A stretch of 18,444 bases of DNA from Desulfocurvus sp. (GTDB lineage Bacteria > Desulfobacterota > Desulfovibrionia > Desulfovibrionales > Desulfovibrionaceae). Position 1 is the stretch's first letter, and the number at the start of each line of letters is the position of its first letter. The stretch is taken from NCBI RefSeq assembly GCF_023230885.1, contig NZ_JALNWM010000045.1:1-18444 (forward strand), in the 5' to 3' direction. A model generated the notes under the pieces. It had not been told where the DNA came from. It saw only the letters and a list, made by a program, of their open reading frames with translations, and ran no database searches. Position numbers and translations under genes: made by a program. This document shows positions 1-7,567 of the stretch, one piece after another.

Positions 1-968
1 CCATGACCAACCTGCTCCTGGGCCTGGAGGTGGACGGACTGGCCGTTGCGCCGTACCGCCTGGACTACGCGGGCGGGCGCGAGGAGCCCCTGAGCCCCGG
101 GCTGCCCGCCGCCTATGTGCCGCCACAGCTCGCGCCCTTTGTGGGCGGCGACCTGTCCGCCGGGCTGGCGGCCCTGGCCCTTGGGGCCGCCGGGCCCGCG
201 CCCGCCGCGCCCTTCCTGCTGGCCGACATGGGCACCAACGGCGAATTCCTGCTGGCCCTGGCGGACGGCGGGCTGCTGGCGGCCAGCGTGCCCCTGGGGC
301 CGGCCCTGGAGGGCATCGGTCTGGCCCACGGCAACGTGGCCGGGCCGGGTGCGGTCACGCGCTTCGGCCTGAGCCCGGCGGGCCTGGGGGCCCGCACCCT
401 GGACGGCGCCGCGCCCTCGCGTGCGGCGGGCCTCACGGGCACGGCCTACCTGTCGCTCCTGGCCCATCTGGTGCGCCTGGGGCTGGTCAACGCCCAGGGC
501 CAGTTCCGCCCCGGGACCACGCCCCTGGGGGCGCGCCTGGCCGAGCGCATCGAGGTGCGCGGCGGCGAGCGCGTGTTTGCGCTGTTCGACGGCATGGCCC
601 TGTCCGGGGCGGACGTGGAGGAGGTGCTCAAGGTCAAGGCGGCCTTCAACCTCGCCCTGTCGCGGCTGCTGGCCGGGGCGGGCCTGCGCCCCGGCGCCCT
701 GGGGGCCCTGTGCCTGGCCGGGGCCCTGGGCGCCCATGTGGCCGTGGACGACCTGGAAACCCTGGGCTTCATCCCCCCGGGGCTGGGGGCGCGGGTGCGC
801 GCCGTGGGCAACACCTCCCTGGCGGGCGCGCGCCTGCTGCTGGCCGACCCCCGGGCCCGGGCCTGGGCCGAGGCCTTGCCCGCGCGGGTGCGGGTGGTGG
901 ACTTGACGGGCGACCCGGCTTTCGGGCAGGAGTTCGTGGGCCGAATGCGTTTTTCTTTTGTTCCCTAG
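1..968 (+). CDS. RACo-like ASKHA-domain protein (DUF4445), C-terminal part, 5' end outside window
   Basis: About 320 residues are visible and the reading frame reaches the left edge. The first visible Met probably lies inside the protein, because in this family the stretch resembling 'M-x-LLLGL' follows an internal conserved 'GNT'. Counted from that Met, DMGTNGE (75-81) matches the phosphate-binding loop of ASKHA ATPases in the RACo/DUF4445 family, followed by a GNTSLAGA stretch near the C-terminus. Known family members are reductive activators of corrinoid iron-sulfur proteins and usually carry an N-terminal 2Fe-2S ferredoxin domain, which would lie upstream of this window. The gene ends 14 bases before lipB, so the two may be cotranscribed. 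The corrinoid partner is not visible. The family call is fairly sure; the substrate is unknown. Confidence 0.8.
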   Translation, partial: MTNLLLGLEVDGLAVAPYRLDYAGGREEPLSPGLPAAYVPPQLAPFVGGDLSAGLAALALGAAGPAPAAPFLLADMGTNGEFLLALADGGLLAASVPLGPALEGIGLAHGNVAGPGAVTRFGLSPAGLGARTLDGAAPSRAAGLTGTAYLSLLAHLVRLGLVNAQGQFRPGTTPLGARLAERIEVRGGERVFALFDGMALSGADVEEVLKVKAAFNLALSRLLAGAGLRPGALGALCLAGALGAHVAVDDLETLGFIPPGLGARVRAVGNTSLAGARLLLADPRARAWAEALPARVRVVDLTGDPAFGQEFVGRMRFSFVP

Positions 969-982
969 CCGCGGAGCCGTTG

Positions 983-1663
983 ATGGAGATCATGGATCTG
1001 GGCCTTGTGCCCTACCGGCAGGCCCAGGACCGCCAGCTCGAACGCCATGCCCGGGTGCTGGCCGGGCAGGCGCCGGACACCCTGTTCCTGCTGGAGCACC
1101 CGCCGGTCATCACCCTGGGCAAGGGCGGAGGGCTGGAGAACCTGCACGCGAGCCCGGATTTCCTGGCCTCCCGGGGCATCGAGCTCGTCCCGGTCACGCG
1201 CGGGGGCAACATCACCTGCCATTTCCCCGGGCAGCTCGTGGCCTATCCCGTGTTCCGGCTGGACCGGCGGCCCGGTGGCGTGCGCAGCTTTTTCCACGAC
1301 ATGGAGGAGGTCGTCATCCGCGCCCTGGCGCGGGTGGGCGTCGCGGCCGGGCGCGCCCAGGGCCGCCCCGGGGTCTGGACGGCCTCGGGCAAGATATGCT
1401 CCATGGGCATCGCCGTGAAGCGCTGGGTGACCTACCACGGCCTGGCCCTCAACGTGGCCCGCGACACGGGGCTCTTCGACCTGATAACCCTGTGCGGGCT
1501 GGCCGACGCGCGGCCCGCGTCCGTACACGGCGAGCTGGATGCCCGGGGTTCCGCCCCCGGGGATCGCGGCGCCGCCCCCCATTTTCCAGACATGCAGGAG
1601 ATGAAGGATGTCCTCGCCCAGGAGTTCCGCGCGGTGTTCGAGCCGCATACCCGAGTGGCTTAG
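983..1663 (+). CDS. lipB: Lipoyl(octanoyl) transferase LipB
   Basis: LipB moves octanoate from acyl carrier protein to a lysine of lipoyl-dependent proteins, the first step of endogenous lipoate synthesis in the cytoplasm. The 226-residue product has the family signature RGGNITCHFPGQ (73-84), SGKI with the candidate catalytic Lys137, and LCG with the candidate catalytic Cys171. That Cys sits in 'TLCG', whereas most members have 'PCG', a small deviation. The ATG at 983 was chosen because GGAG lies 6 bases upstream; a second ATG at 992 is possible. The last 56 bases overlap the start of lipA, which makes the next enzyme of the pathway. Length fits the family (about 210-230 residues). Confidence 0.95.
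   Translation: MEIMDLGLVPYRQAQDRQLERHARVLAGQAPDTLFLLEHPPVITLGKGGGLENLHASPDFLASRGIELVPVTRGGNITCHFPGQLVAYPVFRLDRRPGGVRSFFHDMEEVVIRALARVGVAAGRAQGRPGVWTASGKICSMGIAVKRWVTYHGLALNVARDTGLFDLITLCGLADARPASVHGELDARGSAPGDRGAAPHFPDMQEMKDVLAQEFRAVFEPHTRVA
1596..1600 (+). promoter_or_regulatory. Ribosome binding site of lipA inside lipB
   Basis: AGGAG lies 7 bases before the ATG at 1608 and is embedded in the 3' coding part of lipB. It supports 1608 as the lipA start, although this places the start 56 bases inside the upstream gene. Translation of the two genes is therefore probably coupled. Confidence 0.7.
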
Positions 1664-2474
1664 GGTCAAGCTGCCCAGCGACCCGGCCTTCGCCCGCACC
1701 GGCGGCCTGTTGCGCGACCTGGGGCTGAACACCGTCTGCCAGGGCGCCAAATGCCCCAACATCTACGAGTGTTTCTCGCGCAATGTGGCCACGTTTCTGA
1801 TCATGGGCCGCCATTGCACGCGTTCGTGCGCCTTTTGCAACATCGGCGCCGGGCGCGTGGAGCCCCTGGACCCCGGCGAGCCCGCCCGCGTGGCCGAGGC
1901 CGCCGCGCGCCTGGGGCTGCGCCATGTGGTGGTCACCTCCGTGACCCGCGACGACCTGCCCGACGGCGGGGCCGCGCATTTCGCGGCGACCATCGCCGCC
2001 GTGCGCGCCCGGCTGCCGCACTGCACGGTGGAGGTTCTCATCCCCGACCTGCGCGGCGACGCGGGCGCCCTGGGCACCGTTGTGGTCGCCGCGCCGCAGA
2101 TCATCAACCACAACGTGGAGACCGTGCCCGAACTGTACGCCGCCATCCGGCCCCAGGCGGAGTTCGAGCGCAGCCTGGAGCTGCTGGCTCGTGTGAAGGC
2201 CGCGGGCATAACCTCCAAGAGTGGGCTCATGGTCGGCCTGGGCGAGACCGGGGCCCAGGTGCGCCGCCTGCTGGAGCGCCTGGCCGCCACCGGGGTGGAT
2301 ATCGTGACCATCGGCCAGTACATGCGCCCCAGCGCGGCGCACCCCGAGGTTGTGCGCTGGGTGCCCCCGGCGGAGTTCGACGCCTTCGCCGCCCTGGGGG
2401 CGGAGCTGGGCATCCCCAACGTCTACGCCGCCCCGAGGGTGCGCAGTTCGTACAACGCCGCGCGCTTCGCCTAG
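1608..2474 (+). CDS. lipA: Lipoyl synthase LipA (radical SAM)
   Basis: LipA inserts two sulfur atoms into octanoyl groups bound to lipoyl domains, using S-adenosylmethionine and two 4Fe-4S clusters. The 288-residue product shows the auxiliary-cluster motif Cys44-x4-Cys49-x5-Cys55 and the radical SAM motif Cys70-x3-Cys74-x2-Cys77. The RSSY motif (279-282) near the C-terminus supplies the serine ligand of the auxiliary cluster. All residues expected for activity are present. The start at 1608 is backed by AGGAG 7 bases upstream. The protein begins very close to the conserved region, with only about 12 residues before IPEWLRVKLP. It overlaps lipB and follows it in the pathway. Identification is secure. 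Confidence 0.97.
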   Translation: MSSPRSSARCSSRIPEWLRVKLPSDPAFARTGGLLRDLGLNTVCQGAKCPNIYECFSRNVATFLIMGRHCTRSCAFCNIGAGRVEPLDPGEPARVAEAAARLGLRHVVVTSVTRDDLPDGGAAHFAATIAAVRARLPHCTVEVLIPDLRGDAGALGTVVVAAPQIINHNVETVPELYAAIRPQAEFERSLELLARVKAAGITSKSGLMVGLGETGAQVRRLLERLAATGVDIVTIGQYMRPSAAHPEVVRWVPPAEFDAFAALGAELGIPNVYAAPRVRSSYNAARFA

Positions 2475-2547
2475 GCGGGGCCGCCCCGCGCAGCGTCCGT
2501 CGGTTCTCCTGCGGGCGGTTGTCGGCAGTTTCCGGAGGGACCGTATC

Positions 2548-3096
2548 ATGATCCGCCGCCTTGCGCATGCCCTTTGCCCGGTCCGGCCTGTTCTGGCGGG
2601 GGCGGTGCTGTTTGCCGTTCTGGCCTTCCTGGGCCTGGCCCCCGGGCCGCGCGCGGCCCGGGCCGCCGCCGCCAGCCAGCAGGATCTGGCCCTCCTGGCG
2701 GAGCTCTCGGGCGGCACCCGGATGGCCTCCGAGGTGTTCGCCCTCATGCAGCGCCAGATGGTGGCGACCCTGCGCAAGCGGCACCCCGATCTGCCGGACT
2801 ATGTGTTCACCACGGTCCAGGAGGAGTTCCAGCGCGAAGAGGGCGCCTTCGCCCAGGCGGTGGCCTTGGGTGTCGGCCAGGTCTGGGGCCGCTATCTGAG
2901 CGCCGAGGAGGTCCGCGAGATGATCGAGCTCTACCGGCGACCGGTGATGCGCAAGGCCGTGGGGCTCATCCCCCAGGTCATGCGCGACAGCCAGGAGCTG
3001 GGGGCCCGGATCGGTACGGACATGGCCGGGCGCGTGCTGCCCCGCGTTTTCCGGCGCCTGAAGGACGAGCACGGGCTGGACCTGCGCGGGAAGTGA
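2548..3096 (+). CDS. Secreted DUF2059-family protein
   Basis: The 182-residue product begins with basic residues and a hydrophobic segment (about 15-30), followed by ARA-A around 37-42, which looks like a Sec signal peptide with a signal peptidase I site. The mature part is largely helical. GRYLSAEEVREMIELYRRPVMRK (about 114-136) is the typical DUF2059 core, in which a helix ends in a short conserved 'Y/F-x-S/R-P-x-x-x-K' stretch. No catalytic residues are known for this family and its function is undefined. The ATG at 2548 was chosen because GGAGG lies 9 bases upstream. The gene starts 73 bases after lipA on the same strand, so read-through is possible, but nothing visible links it to lipoate synthesis. 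Confidence 0.75.
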   Translation: MIRRLAHALCPVRPVLAGAVLFAVLAFLGLAPGPRAARAAAASQQDLALLAELSGGTRMASEVFALMQRQMVATLRKRHPDLPDYVFTTVQEEFQREEGAFAQAVALGVGQVWGRYLSAEEVREMIELYRRPVMRKAVGLIPQVMRDSQELGARIGTDMAGRVLPRVFRRLKDEHGLDLRGK

Positions 3097-3144
3097 CACA
3101 CGCAGCCGGGACCCCGGCGGGCAAGCGCCCTGCGCGGGGGGGGG

Positions 3145-3188
3145 CCAGACGCGGACAGGGCGGCCAAGGCCGCCCTGTCCGCGTTTGG
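3145..3188. terminator. Long hairpin between convergent genes, probable bidirectional terminator
   Basis: The arms 3145-3165 and 3168-3188 are complementary over 21 base pairs, with a single G-T pair and a central AA. The hairpin lies between the end of the DUF2059 gene (3096) and the end of recJ (3226), which is transcribed towards it. Only TTT is present at the 3' edge on the plus strand (3184-3186, partly inside the stem), so the U-tract is weak on both sides. Position and stem strength make termination of both units the likeliest role. The rest of 3097-3225 holds a run of nine G (3136-3144) and nothing else I can name. Confidence 0.7.
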
Positions 3189-3225
3189 TCGCCCGGGCCC
3201 GCGCCGCCGGGGGGCGGCCCGGCGG

Positions 3226-4923
3226 CTACGCCGTCTGCCAGTCCTTGAGCAGCAGCTCGATGCTGGCGGTGCCCTGGTAGCGGTCGATCTTGGGGCTGAA
3301 GGCCACGCGGATGGCCTGGCCGCGCAGGCTCTGGGGCATGTGCGCGGCCTGGCGCCAGGCTTTGGCCTGGAGGATGGTGCCGCTGGCCTGATCCATGAGC
3401 GAGAGCTTCACATGGTCCTTGCCGAAGACGCGCAGGTCGCGGACCTTCACCGGCGGCGAGGAGAACACGGGCTCCGCATTGGCCGGGCCGAAGGGTTGGA
3501 GCATCTCCAGCTCCTTGAGCAGGTCGAAGTCGATGTCGGCGAAGGGCAGTTCGGCGTCCACCAGCAGGGTCGGCGTCAGGGGCTCGGGGCCGCACTGGGC
3601 GGCCACGGCCTCATGGAAGCGCTGGCGCAGGGCGTCCAGGTTCTCGGGCGCCAGGGCCAGCCCGGCGGCCTGCTTGTGTCCGCCGAAGCGCTCCAGCAGG
3701 TCGGCGCAATCGCCAAGGCCCCGGTGCAGGTCGAATTCGCGGGTGCTGCGCCCCGACCCCTTGAGCCTGCCGTCCTCCGCGCACAGGATGAGGGTCGGCT
3801 TGTAGTGGCGCTCCACCAGCCGCGAGGCCACGATGCCCACGATGCCGGGGTGCCAGTGCGGCGCGCAGAGCACCAGCCCCAGGCGGTCCCGGAACTGTTC
3901 AGCCTGGGCCAGGGCCTCGGTGAGGATGGCGTCCTCCTGGCCCCGGCGCTTGCTGTTCAGGGTGTCCAGGCGGGCGGCCAGGGGCCGGGCCGTCTCGTAG
4001 TCCGGCGCCAGGAGCAGGTCCAGGGCGGCCTGGGCGTGGTCCATGCGCCCGGCGGCGTTGATGCGCGGGGCCAGGGCGAAACCCACCTGCCCGGCGCCCA
4101 GGGCCACACCCGGGGCGTAGCCGCTGGCCTCCTTGAGGGCCGCGATGCCCGGGCGGCGGGCCTCGGCGATGAGCAGCAACCCGTTCTTGACCAGGATGCG
4201 GTTTTGCCCCTGCAGGCGCACCACGTCGGCCACCGTGCCCAGGGCGACCAGGTCCAGCAGCGGGCGCACGTCCACGGGCTCGCCGGGCAGCAGGCGGCCC
4301 ACGGCGGCCATGAGCAGGAAGGCCACGCCCACCCCGGCCAGGTCAGGGCAGGGGCAGGGGCCCAGGCGCGGGTTGACCAGCCCGTGGGCCTGGGGCGGGC
4401 CCTGCGGGCCGGGCAGGTGGTGGTCGGTGACCACCACGGTCATGCCCAGCTCCCGGGCGCGGGCGATCTCGGCGTGGCTGGTGACGCCGCAGTCCACGGT
4501 CAGCAGCAGGTCCACACCCTGGGCGGCCAGGGCCTCGATGCCTTCGCGGCTCAGGCCGTAGCCGTCCTCCACGCGGTGGGGCAGGAAATGGCGGACGGAG
4601 AAGCCCCGCCGGGCCAGGAAATCCATGACCAGGGCCGTGGCGGTCACGCCGTCCACGTCGTAGTCGCCCCAGACGCACAGGGTGCGGCCGTCCAGAAGCC
4701 CCCGGGCCAGCACCTCGGCGGCCTCGGCCAGCCCGGGCAGGGTTTCGGGCGGGCTCAGGTGGCGCAGGCCGGGGCTCAGGTACTGGTCCATTGCTTCCAG
4801 GGAATCCAGCCCGCGGCGCCAGAGCAGCCGCGCCACAAGGGGGCTGACCTCCAGGCGCTCGGCCCAGGCGGGGAGCTCGGCGGGTTCGGGGGGTGCGGGG
4901 CGGGGAGTCCAGTTCTGTTTCAT
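3226..4923 (-). CDS. recJ: Single-stranded-DNA-specific exonuclease RecJ
   Basis: RecJ degrades single-stranded DNA 5' to 3' in recombinational repair and mismatch repair. The 565-residue product has the DHH phosphoesterase motifs in order: DYDVDG (87-92), VDCG (143-146), DHH (167-169) and DLVALGTVADV (224-234). These are followed by INAAGR (288-293), the HPGIVGIVASRL region (358-369), GSGRS (389-393) and the DHHA1 motif FGGHKQAAG (413-421). All metal-binding positions expected for activity are present, and length matches E. coli RecJ (577). The start at 4923 (MKQNW) was chosen because homology begins soon after it; a GTG at 4977 would add 18 Arg-rich residues. Neither start has a clear Shine-Dalgarno site. 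It is the last gene of the long minus-strand run, separated from the TPR gene by 102 bases with no recognised signal. Confidence 0.95.
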   Translation of the reverse strand: MKQNWTPRPAPPEPAELPAWAERLEVSPLVARLLWRRGLDSLEAMDQYLSPGLRHLSPPETLPGLAEAAEVLARGLLDGRTLCVWGDYDVDGVTATALVMDFLARRGFSVRHFLPHRVEDGYGLSREGIEALAAQGVDLLLTVDCGVTSHAEIARARELGMTVVVTDHHLPGPQGPPQAHGLVNPRLGPCPCPDLAGVGVAFLLMAAVGRLLPGEPVDVRPLLDLVALGTVADVVRLQGQNRILVKNGLLLIAEARRPGIAALKEASGYAPGVALGAGQVGFALAPRINAAGRMDHAQAALDLLLAPDYETARPLAARLDTLNSKRRGQEDAILTEALAQAEQFRDRLGLVLCAPHWHPGIVGIVASRLVERHYKPTLILCAEDGRLKGSGRSTREFDLHRGLGDCADLLERFGGHKQAAGLALAPENLDALRQRFHEAVAAQCGPEPLTPTLLVDAELPFADIDFDLLKELEMLQPFGPANAEPVFSSPPVKVRDLRVFGKDHVKLSLMDQASGTILQAKAWRQAAHMPQSLRGQAIRVAFSPKIDRYQGTASIELLLKDWQTA

Positions 4924-5025
4924 GGCGCGGGGGCGGGCGGAAGCGACGCGGAGGCGGCGCGCGAGGGCGCGCTGCACCGACGGGGCCGGCGGCGTTCCCG
5001 GGCGGCGTCCGCGACGGGGCCCGGG

Positions 5026-5949
5026 CTAGATGTTCATGTCGTAGTTGGTCGTCGGGCTCTTCTTGGCCTTCTTGCGCGGCGCGGGCTGGGGCATGGTGGC
5101 GCCGCTGACCTGGTTGCCTTGGGCGTCCACGAGGTTCTTGTCCAGCAGGAACTTGCGGAACTGCGCGGCTTCGGCGAAGCCGGGGTTCAGCTCCAGGGCC
5201 CTGGCCAGGCTCTTGAACGCCTGGGCGAAGAGTTCCTTCTCGTAGTATGCCCGGGCCACGTTGTAGTGCAGGTGCTCGTCCTGTTCCGAGAGTTCCATTG
5301 CCCGTTCGTAGTATTCCACGGACTGTTCGTACATCTTGTTCTTGCGCAGGTTGATGCCGAACTCGTTGAACAGGTGCTTGTGCTCGGGCTCGAAGGCCGC
5401 GTCGAGCTTCACCAGGCGCTCGAAAATATCGTTGGCCCGGGTGTCGTCGCCGCGGTCGAGGTAGGTCAGCCCCAGGCCGAAGTTGGCCCGGATGTTCTCC
5501 TCGTCGATGGACAGGGCGGTGTTGAATTCCAGCTCGGCGCTGAAGGTTTCGCCCTTCTCGCGGTGCTTTTCGCCCTTGGTCACGGTGTCCGACAGCTCCT
5601 TCATCTTGGGGTAGACGGTGGAGATGTAGAACTCGGGCTCGGGGGAGAACTTTTCCAGGAAGTCCTCGGTGGGCACGCGGCGTTTGGGGCCGGAGGGCAC
5701 ATAGTTCATGTTCAGGGGCTGGATTTCGACGGAGCCGTCGTCCATCTGCTTGACGAACCAGAAGGATTTCTTGACCGCCTTGCGCGTGGTCGTGCCGGTG
5801 CCCACGCGCTGCACGAGCTGCGTGGAAAACACGCCGGAGATCTTCTCCTTGTGCTCGGGGGCGGGCGCGTCGGGCCTGCGGGGGCCGGGGCCGCCCACCG
5901 GGGCGCCCACGGGGGGGGTGGCGTCCTGCTTTGTTGTCTCGTCCGTCAT
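5026..5949 (-). CDS. Cytoplasmic TPR-repeat protein of unknown function
   Basis: The 307-residue product has no signal peptide or membrane segment. Residues 1-37 are Pro-, Gly- and charge-rich and probably disordered. Residues 38-115 form a conserved-looking segment with SGVFSTQLVQ, a basic TTTRKAVKKSFWFV stretch and MNYVPSGPKRR. From about 119 to 258 there are roughly four TPR-like helical pairs, including a good one at 195-224 (NEFGINLRKNKMYEQSVEYY) and another at 225-258. The C-terminus (291-307) is basic. TPRs mediate protein contacts; the partner is unknown. Its ATG lies 4 bases after the pyrF stop, so it is almost certainly cotranscribed. Codons 11-13 contain a run of eight C on the coding strand (plus-strand G8 at 5911-5918), a possible slippage site. 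I recognise it only as a type found in sulfate reducers. Confidence 0.85.
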   Translation of the reverse strand: MTDETTKQDATPPVGAPVGGPGPRRPDAPAPEHKEKISGVFSTQLVQRVGTGTTTRKAVKKSFWFVKQMDDGSVEIQPLNMNYVPSGPKRRVPTEDFLEKFSPEPEFYISTVYPKMKELSDTVTKGEKHREKGETFSAELEFNTALSIDEENIRANFGLGLTYLDRGDDTRANDIFERLVKLDAAFEPEHKHLFNEFGINLRKNKMYEQSVEYYERAMELSEQDEHLHYNVARAYYEKELFAQAFKSLARALELNPGFAEAAQFRKFLLDKNLVDAQGNQVSGATMPQPAPRKKAKKSPTTNYDMNI

Positions 5950-5953
5950 GGGC

Positions 5954-6658
5954 TCACTTTACGCCGATTTGACGCATTTGTTCAAGAAGAGAAAGGGCGG
6001 CGCCGCGCGGGTCGGCCGCGCGGGTCACGGGGCGCCCGGCCACCAGGAAGTCTGCCCCGGCGGTCACGGCCCTGGCCGGGGTGACCACGCGGCGCTGGTC
6101 GTCATCGGCCCCGGCGGGGCGGATGCCGGGGGTCAGGCAGATGAACCCCGGGCCGCAAGCGGCCTTCACCGCCCCGGCTTCGTGGCCCGAGCAGACCACG
6201 CCGTGCAGCCCGGCGTCGCGCGTGGCCCGGGCCAGGTCGAGGACCAGGTCGGCCACGGTGCGCCCCGGGGCCAGGGGCAGGTCGCGTTCGTCCATGCTGG
6301 TCAGGACCGTCACGGCCAGCAGCAGCGGCGCGGTCCCGGGGGCGGCGGCCTCGTCGAGCCCCTGGCGCGCGGCCTGCATCATGCGCGCCCCGCCGCTGGC
6401 GTGGACGTTGAGCATGTCCGCCCCGGCGCCCACGGCGCTGCGCACCGCCCCGCGCACGGTGTTGGGGATGTCCAGGAACTTGAGGTCCAAAAAGACGTTG
6501 AAGCCCATGCCCTTGAGGGCCGCAAGGATCGAGGGGCCCTGGGCGGTGTAGAGTTCCAGGCCCACCTTGACCCAGGTCACGGCGCCGGTCAGGCGGGCGG
6601 CCATGTCCAGGGCGGCGGGCGCGTCGGGCAGGTCGAGGGCGACGACGAGTTCGGGCAT
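5954..6658 (-). CDS. pyrF: Orotidine 5'-phosphate decarboxylase PyrF
   Basis: PyrF decarboxylates OMP to UMP, the last step of de novo pyrimidine synthesis. The 234-residue product shows the catalytic array Lys31, then Asp58-x-Lys60-x-x-Asp63 within FLDLKFLDIPNTV (56-68). It also has LTS (119-121), TPGIRP (176-181) and the phosphate-binding GRPVT (208-212). All catalytic residues are present and length is usual for the bacterial group I enzyme. It starts 8 bases after the gmk stop and ends 4 bases before the TPR gene, placing a pyrimidine gene directly after a purine-nucleotide kinase. Other pyrimidine genes are not in the window. Identification is secure. Confidence 0.97.
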   Translation of the reverse strand: MPELVVALDLPDAPAALDMAARLTGAVTWVKVGLELYTAQGPSILAALKGMGFNVFLDLKFLDIPNTVRGAVRSAVGAGADMLNVHASGGARMMQAARQGLDEAAAPGTAPLLLAVTVLTSMDERDLPLAPGRTVADLVLDLARATRDAGLHGVVCSGHEAGAVKAACGPGFICLTPGIRPAGADDDQRRVVTPARAVTAGADFLVAGRPVTRAADPRGAALSLLEQMRQIGVK

Positions 6659-6666
6659 GGCGGACC

Positions 6667-7284
6667 TCAGCTCCGGGGGCCGTTCAGGACCGCTTCCAGC
6701 AGCCCGGGATTCAGGGCCGGGCGCAGGCTCTCGGCCAGATACACGGCGCGCAGCCGGTCATAGGCCGCGTCCAGGTCGTCGTTGACGATCCAGTAGTCGA
6801 AGTCCGGGGCGCAGGCCAGCTCGCCGGGGGCGTTGTCCAGGCGCTTGCGGATGACGGCCTCGTCGTCGCTGGCGCGGCCCAGCAGGCGGGCGCGCAGGGC
6901 CTCCAGGGACGGCGGCATGAGGAAGACGTGGCAGCCGCCCATGCTGGCGCGCAGCTGCGCCGCGCCCTGCACGTCGATGTCGAAGAGCACGTCGCGCCCG
7001 GCGGCGAGCATGTCCGCCAGGGCCTGGCGCGGGGTGCCGTAGCGGTTGCCGTGGACTTCGGCCCACTCGGCGAAGAAGCCGGCCTCGCGGCGGCGCTGGA
7101 ACTCGGCGTGGTCCAGGAAATGGTAGTCGCGCCCGTCGGTTTCGCCGGGGCGCGGGGCGCGGGTGGTGCAGGAGACGGAATAGCCCAGGCGCGGAAACTC
7201 GGCGCGCAGCCGGGCGGTCAGGGTGCTTTTGCCCGTGCCCGAGGGTGCGCAGATCACGAGCAGCAGACCCAGACGGCTATTCAT
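6667..7284 (-). CDS. gmk: Guanylate kinase Gmk
   Basis: Gmk phosphorylates GMP (and dGMP) to the diphosphate using ATP. The 205-residue product has a P-loop APSGTGKST (13-21), the GMP-binding stretch TTRAPRPGE followed by TDGRDYHF (40-56) and DIDVQG (102-107). Length fits the family (about 205). The ATG at 7284 is preferred over longer frames because a perfect AGGAGG lies 6 bases upstream and homology starts right after. The start codon lies inside the last codons of remA, with an 8-base overlap, suggesting translational coupling. The order yicC-remA-gmk matches the arrangement known from Firmicutes. Confidence 0.97.
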   Translation of the reverse strand: MNSRLGLLLVICAPSGTGKSTLTARLRAEFPRLGYSVSCTTRAPRPGETDGRDYHFLDHAEFQRRREAGFFAEWAEVHGNRYGTPRQALADMLAAGRDVLFDIDVQGAAQLRASMGGCHVFLMPPSLEALRARLLGRASDDEAVIRKRLDNAPGELACAPDFDYWIVNDDLDAAYDRLRAVYLAESLRPALNPGLLEAVLNGPRS

Positions 7285-7534
7285 CGTCGTCCTCCTGGCT
7301 GAAGCGCTGGCCGATGGTCTCGGCCTGGATGGCCGAGAGCACCACATGGTTGGAGTCCGAGACGATGATGGAGCGCGTCTTGCGGCCCTGGGTGGCGTCG
7401 ATGAGCCGCCCGGCCTGGCGCGCGTCCTCGCGCAGGCGGCGCATGGGCGAGGACGAGGGGTTGACGATGGCGATGACGCGGTTGGAAACCACGAAGTTTC
7501 CGAAACCGATGTTCAGCAGCCCTGAGCTTTTCAT
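7277..7534 (-). CDS. remA: RemA/DUF370-family DNA-binding regulator
   Basis: This 85-residue protein matches the RemA (YlzA, DUF370) family along its whole length: NIGFGNFVVSNRVIAIVNP (8-26), SSPMRRLREDARQAGRLIDAT (28-48), GRKTRSII (50-57) and HVVLSAIQAETIGQRF (63-78), with an acidic tail. In Bacillus, RemA is a DNA-binding activator of biofilm-matrix genes and related proteins form ring-like oligomers on DNA. Its role in Gram-negative bacteria is not established. AAGGA precedes the ATG by about 6 bases. It lies 33 bases after yicC and overlaps gmk by 8 bases, the same neighbours as in Firmicutes, so this is the ancestral-type locus rather than a stray copy. The family call is secure; a matrix role here is only inference. 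Confidence 0.9.
   Translation of the reverse strand: MKSSGLLNIGFGNFVVSNRVIAIVNPSSSPMRRLREDARQAGRLIDATQGRKTRSIIVSDSNHVVLSAIQAETIGQRFSQEDDDE
7291..7296 (-). promoter_or_regulatory. Ribosome binding site of gmk inside remA
   Basis: The minus strand reads AGGAGG, followed by a 6-base spacer to the gmk ATG at 7284. The site lies inside the remA coding sequence and fixes the gmk start. Ribosomes finishing remA would pass over it, so gmk output may depend on remA translation. Confidence 0.7.
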
Positions 7535-7567
7535 GTCCGTTCCTTGCGGCTTGGCGCGCGGGGCGCG

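Noticed and set aside
2475..2489. Small GC hairpin right after the lipA stop
   Set aside because: Only six base pairs with a three-base loop and no T-tract; too weak to call a terminator in such GC-rich DNA.
4924..4977. N-terminal extension of RecJ from a GTG at 4977
   Set aside because: The extra 18 residues are Arg/Ala-rich with no family similarity, and no Shine-Dalgarno site supports the GTG. The ATG at 4923 fits the family start better, though it also lacks a clear site.
3340..6084. A 914-codon open frame on the plus strand opposite recJ and the TPR gene
   Set aside because: It is antisense to two clearly real genes, spans their junction, and has the repetitive Gly/Val/Leu/His/Gln composition produced by reading GC-rich codons on the opposite strand. 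No domain is recognisable.
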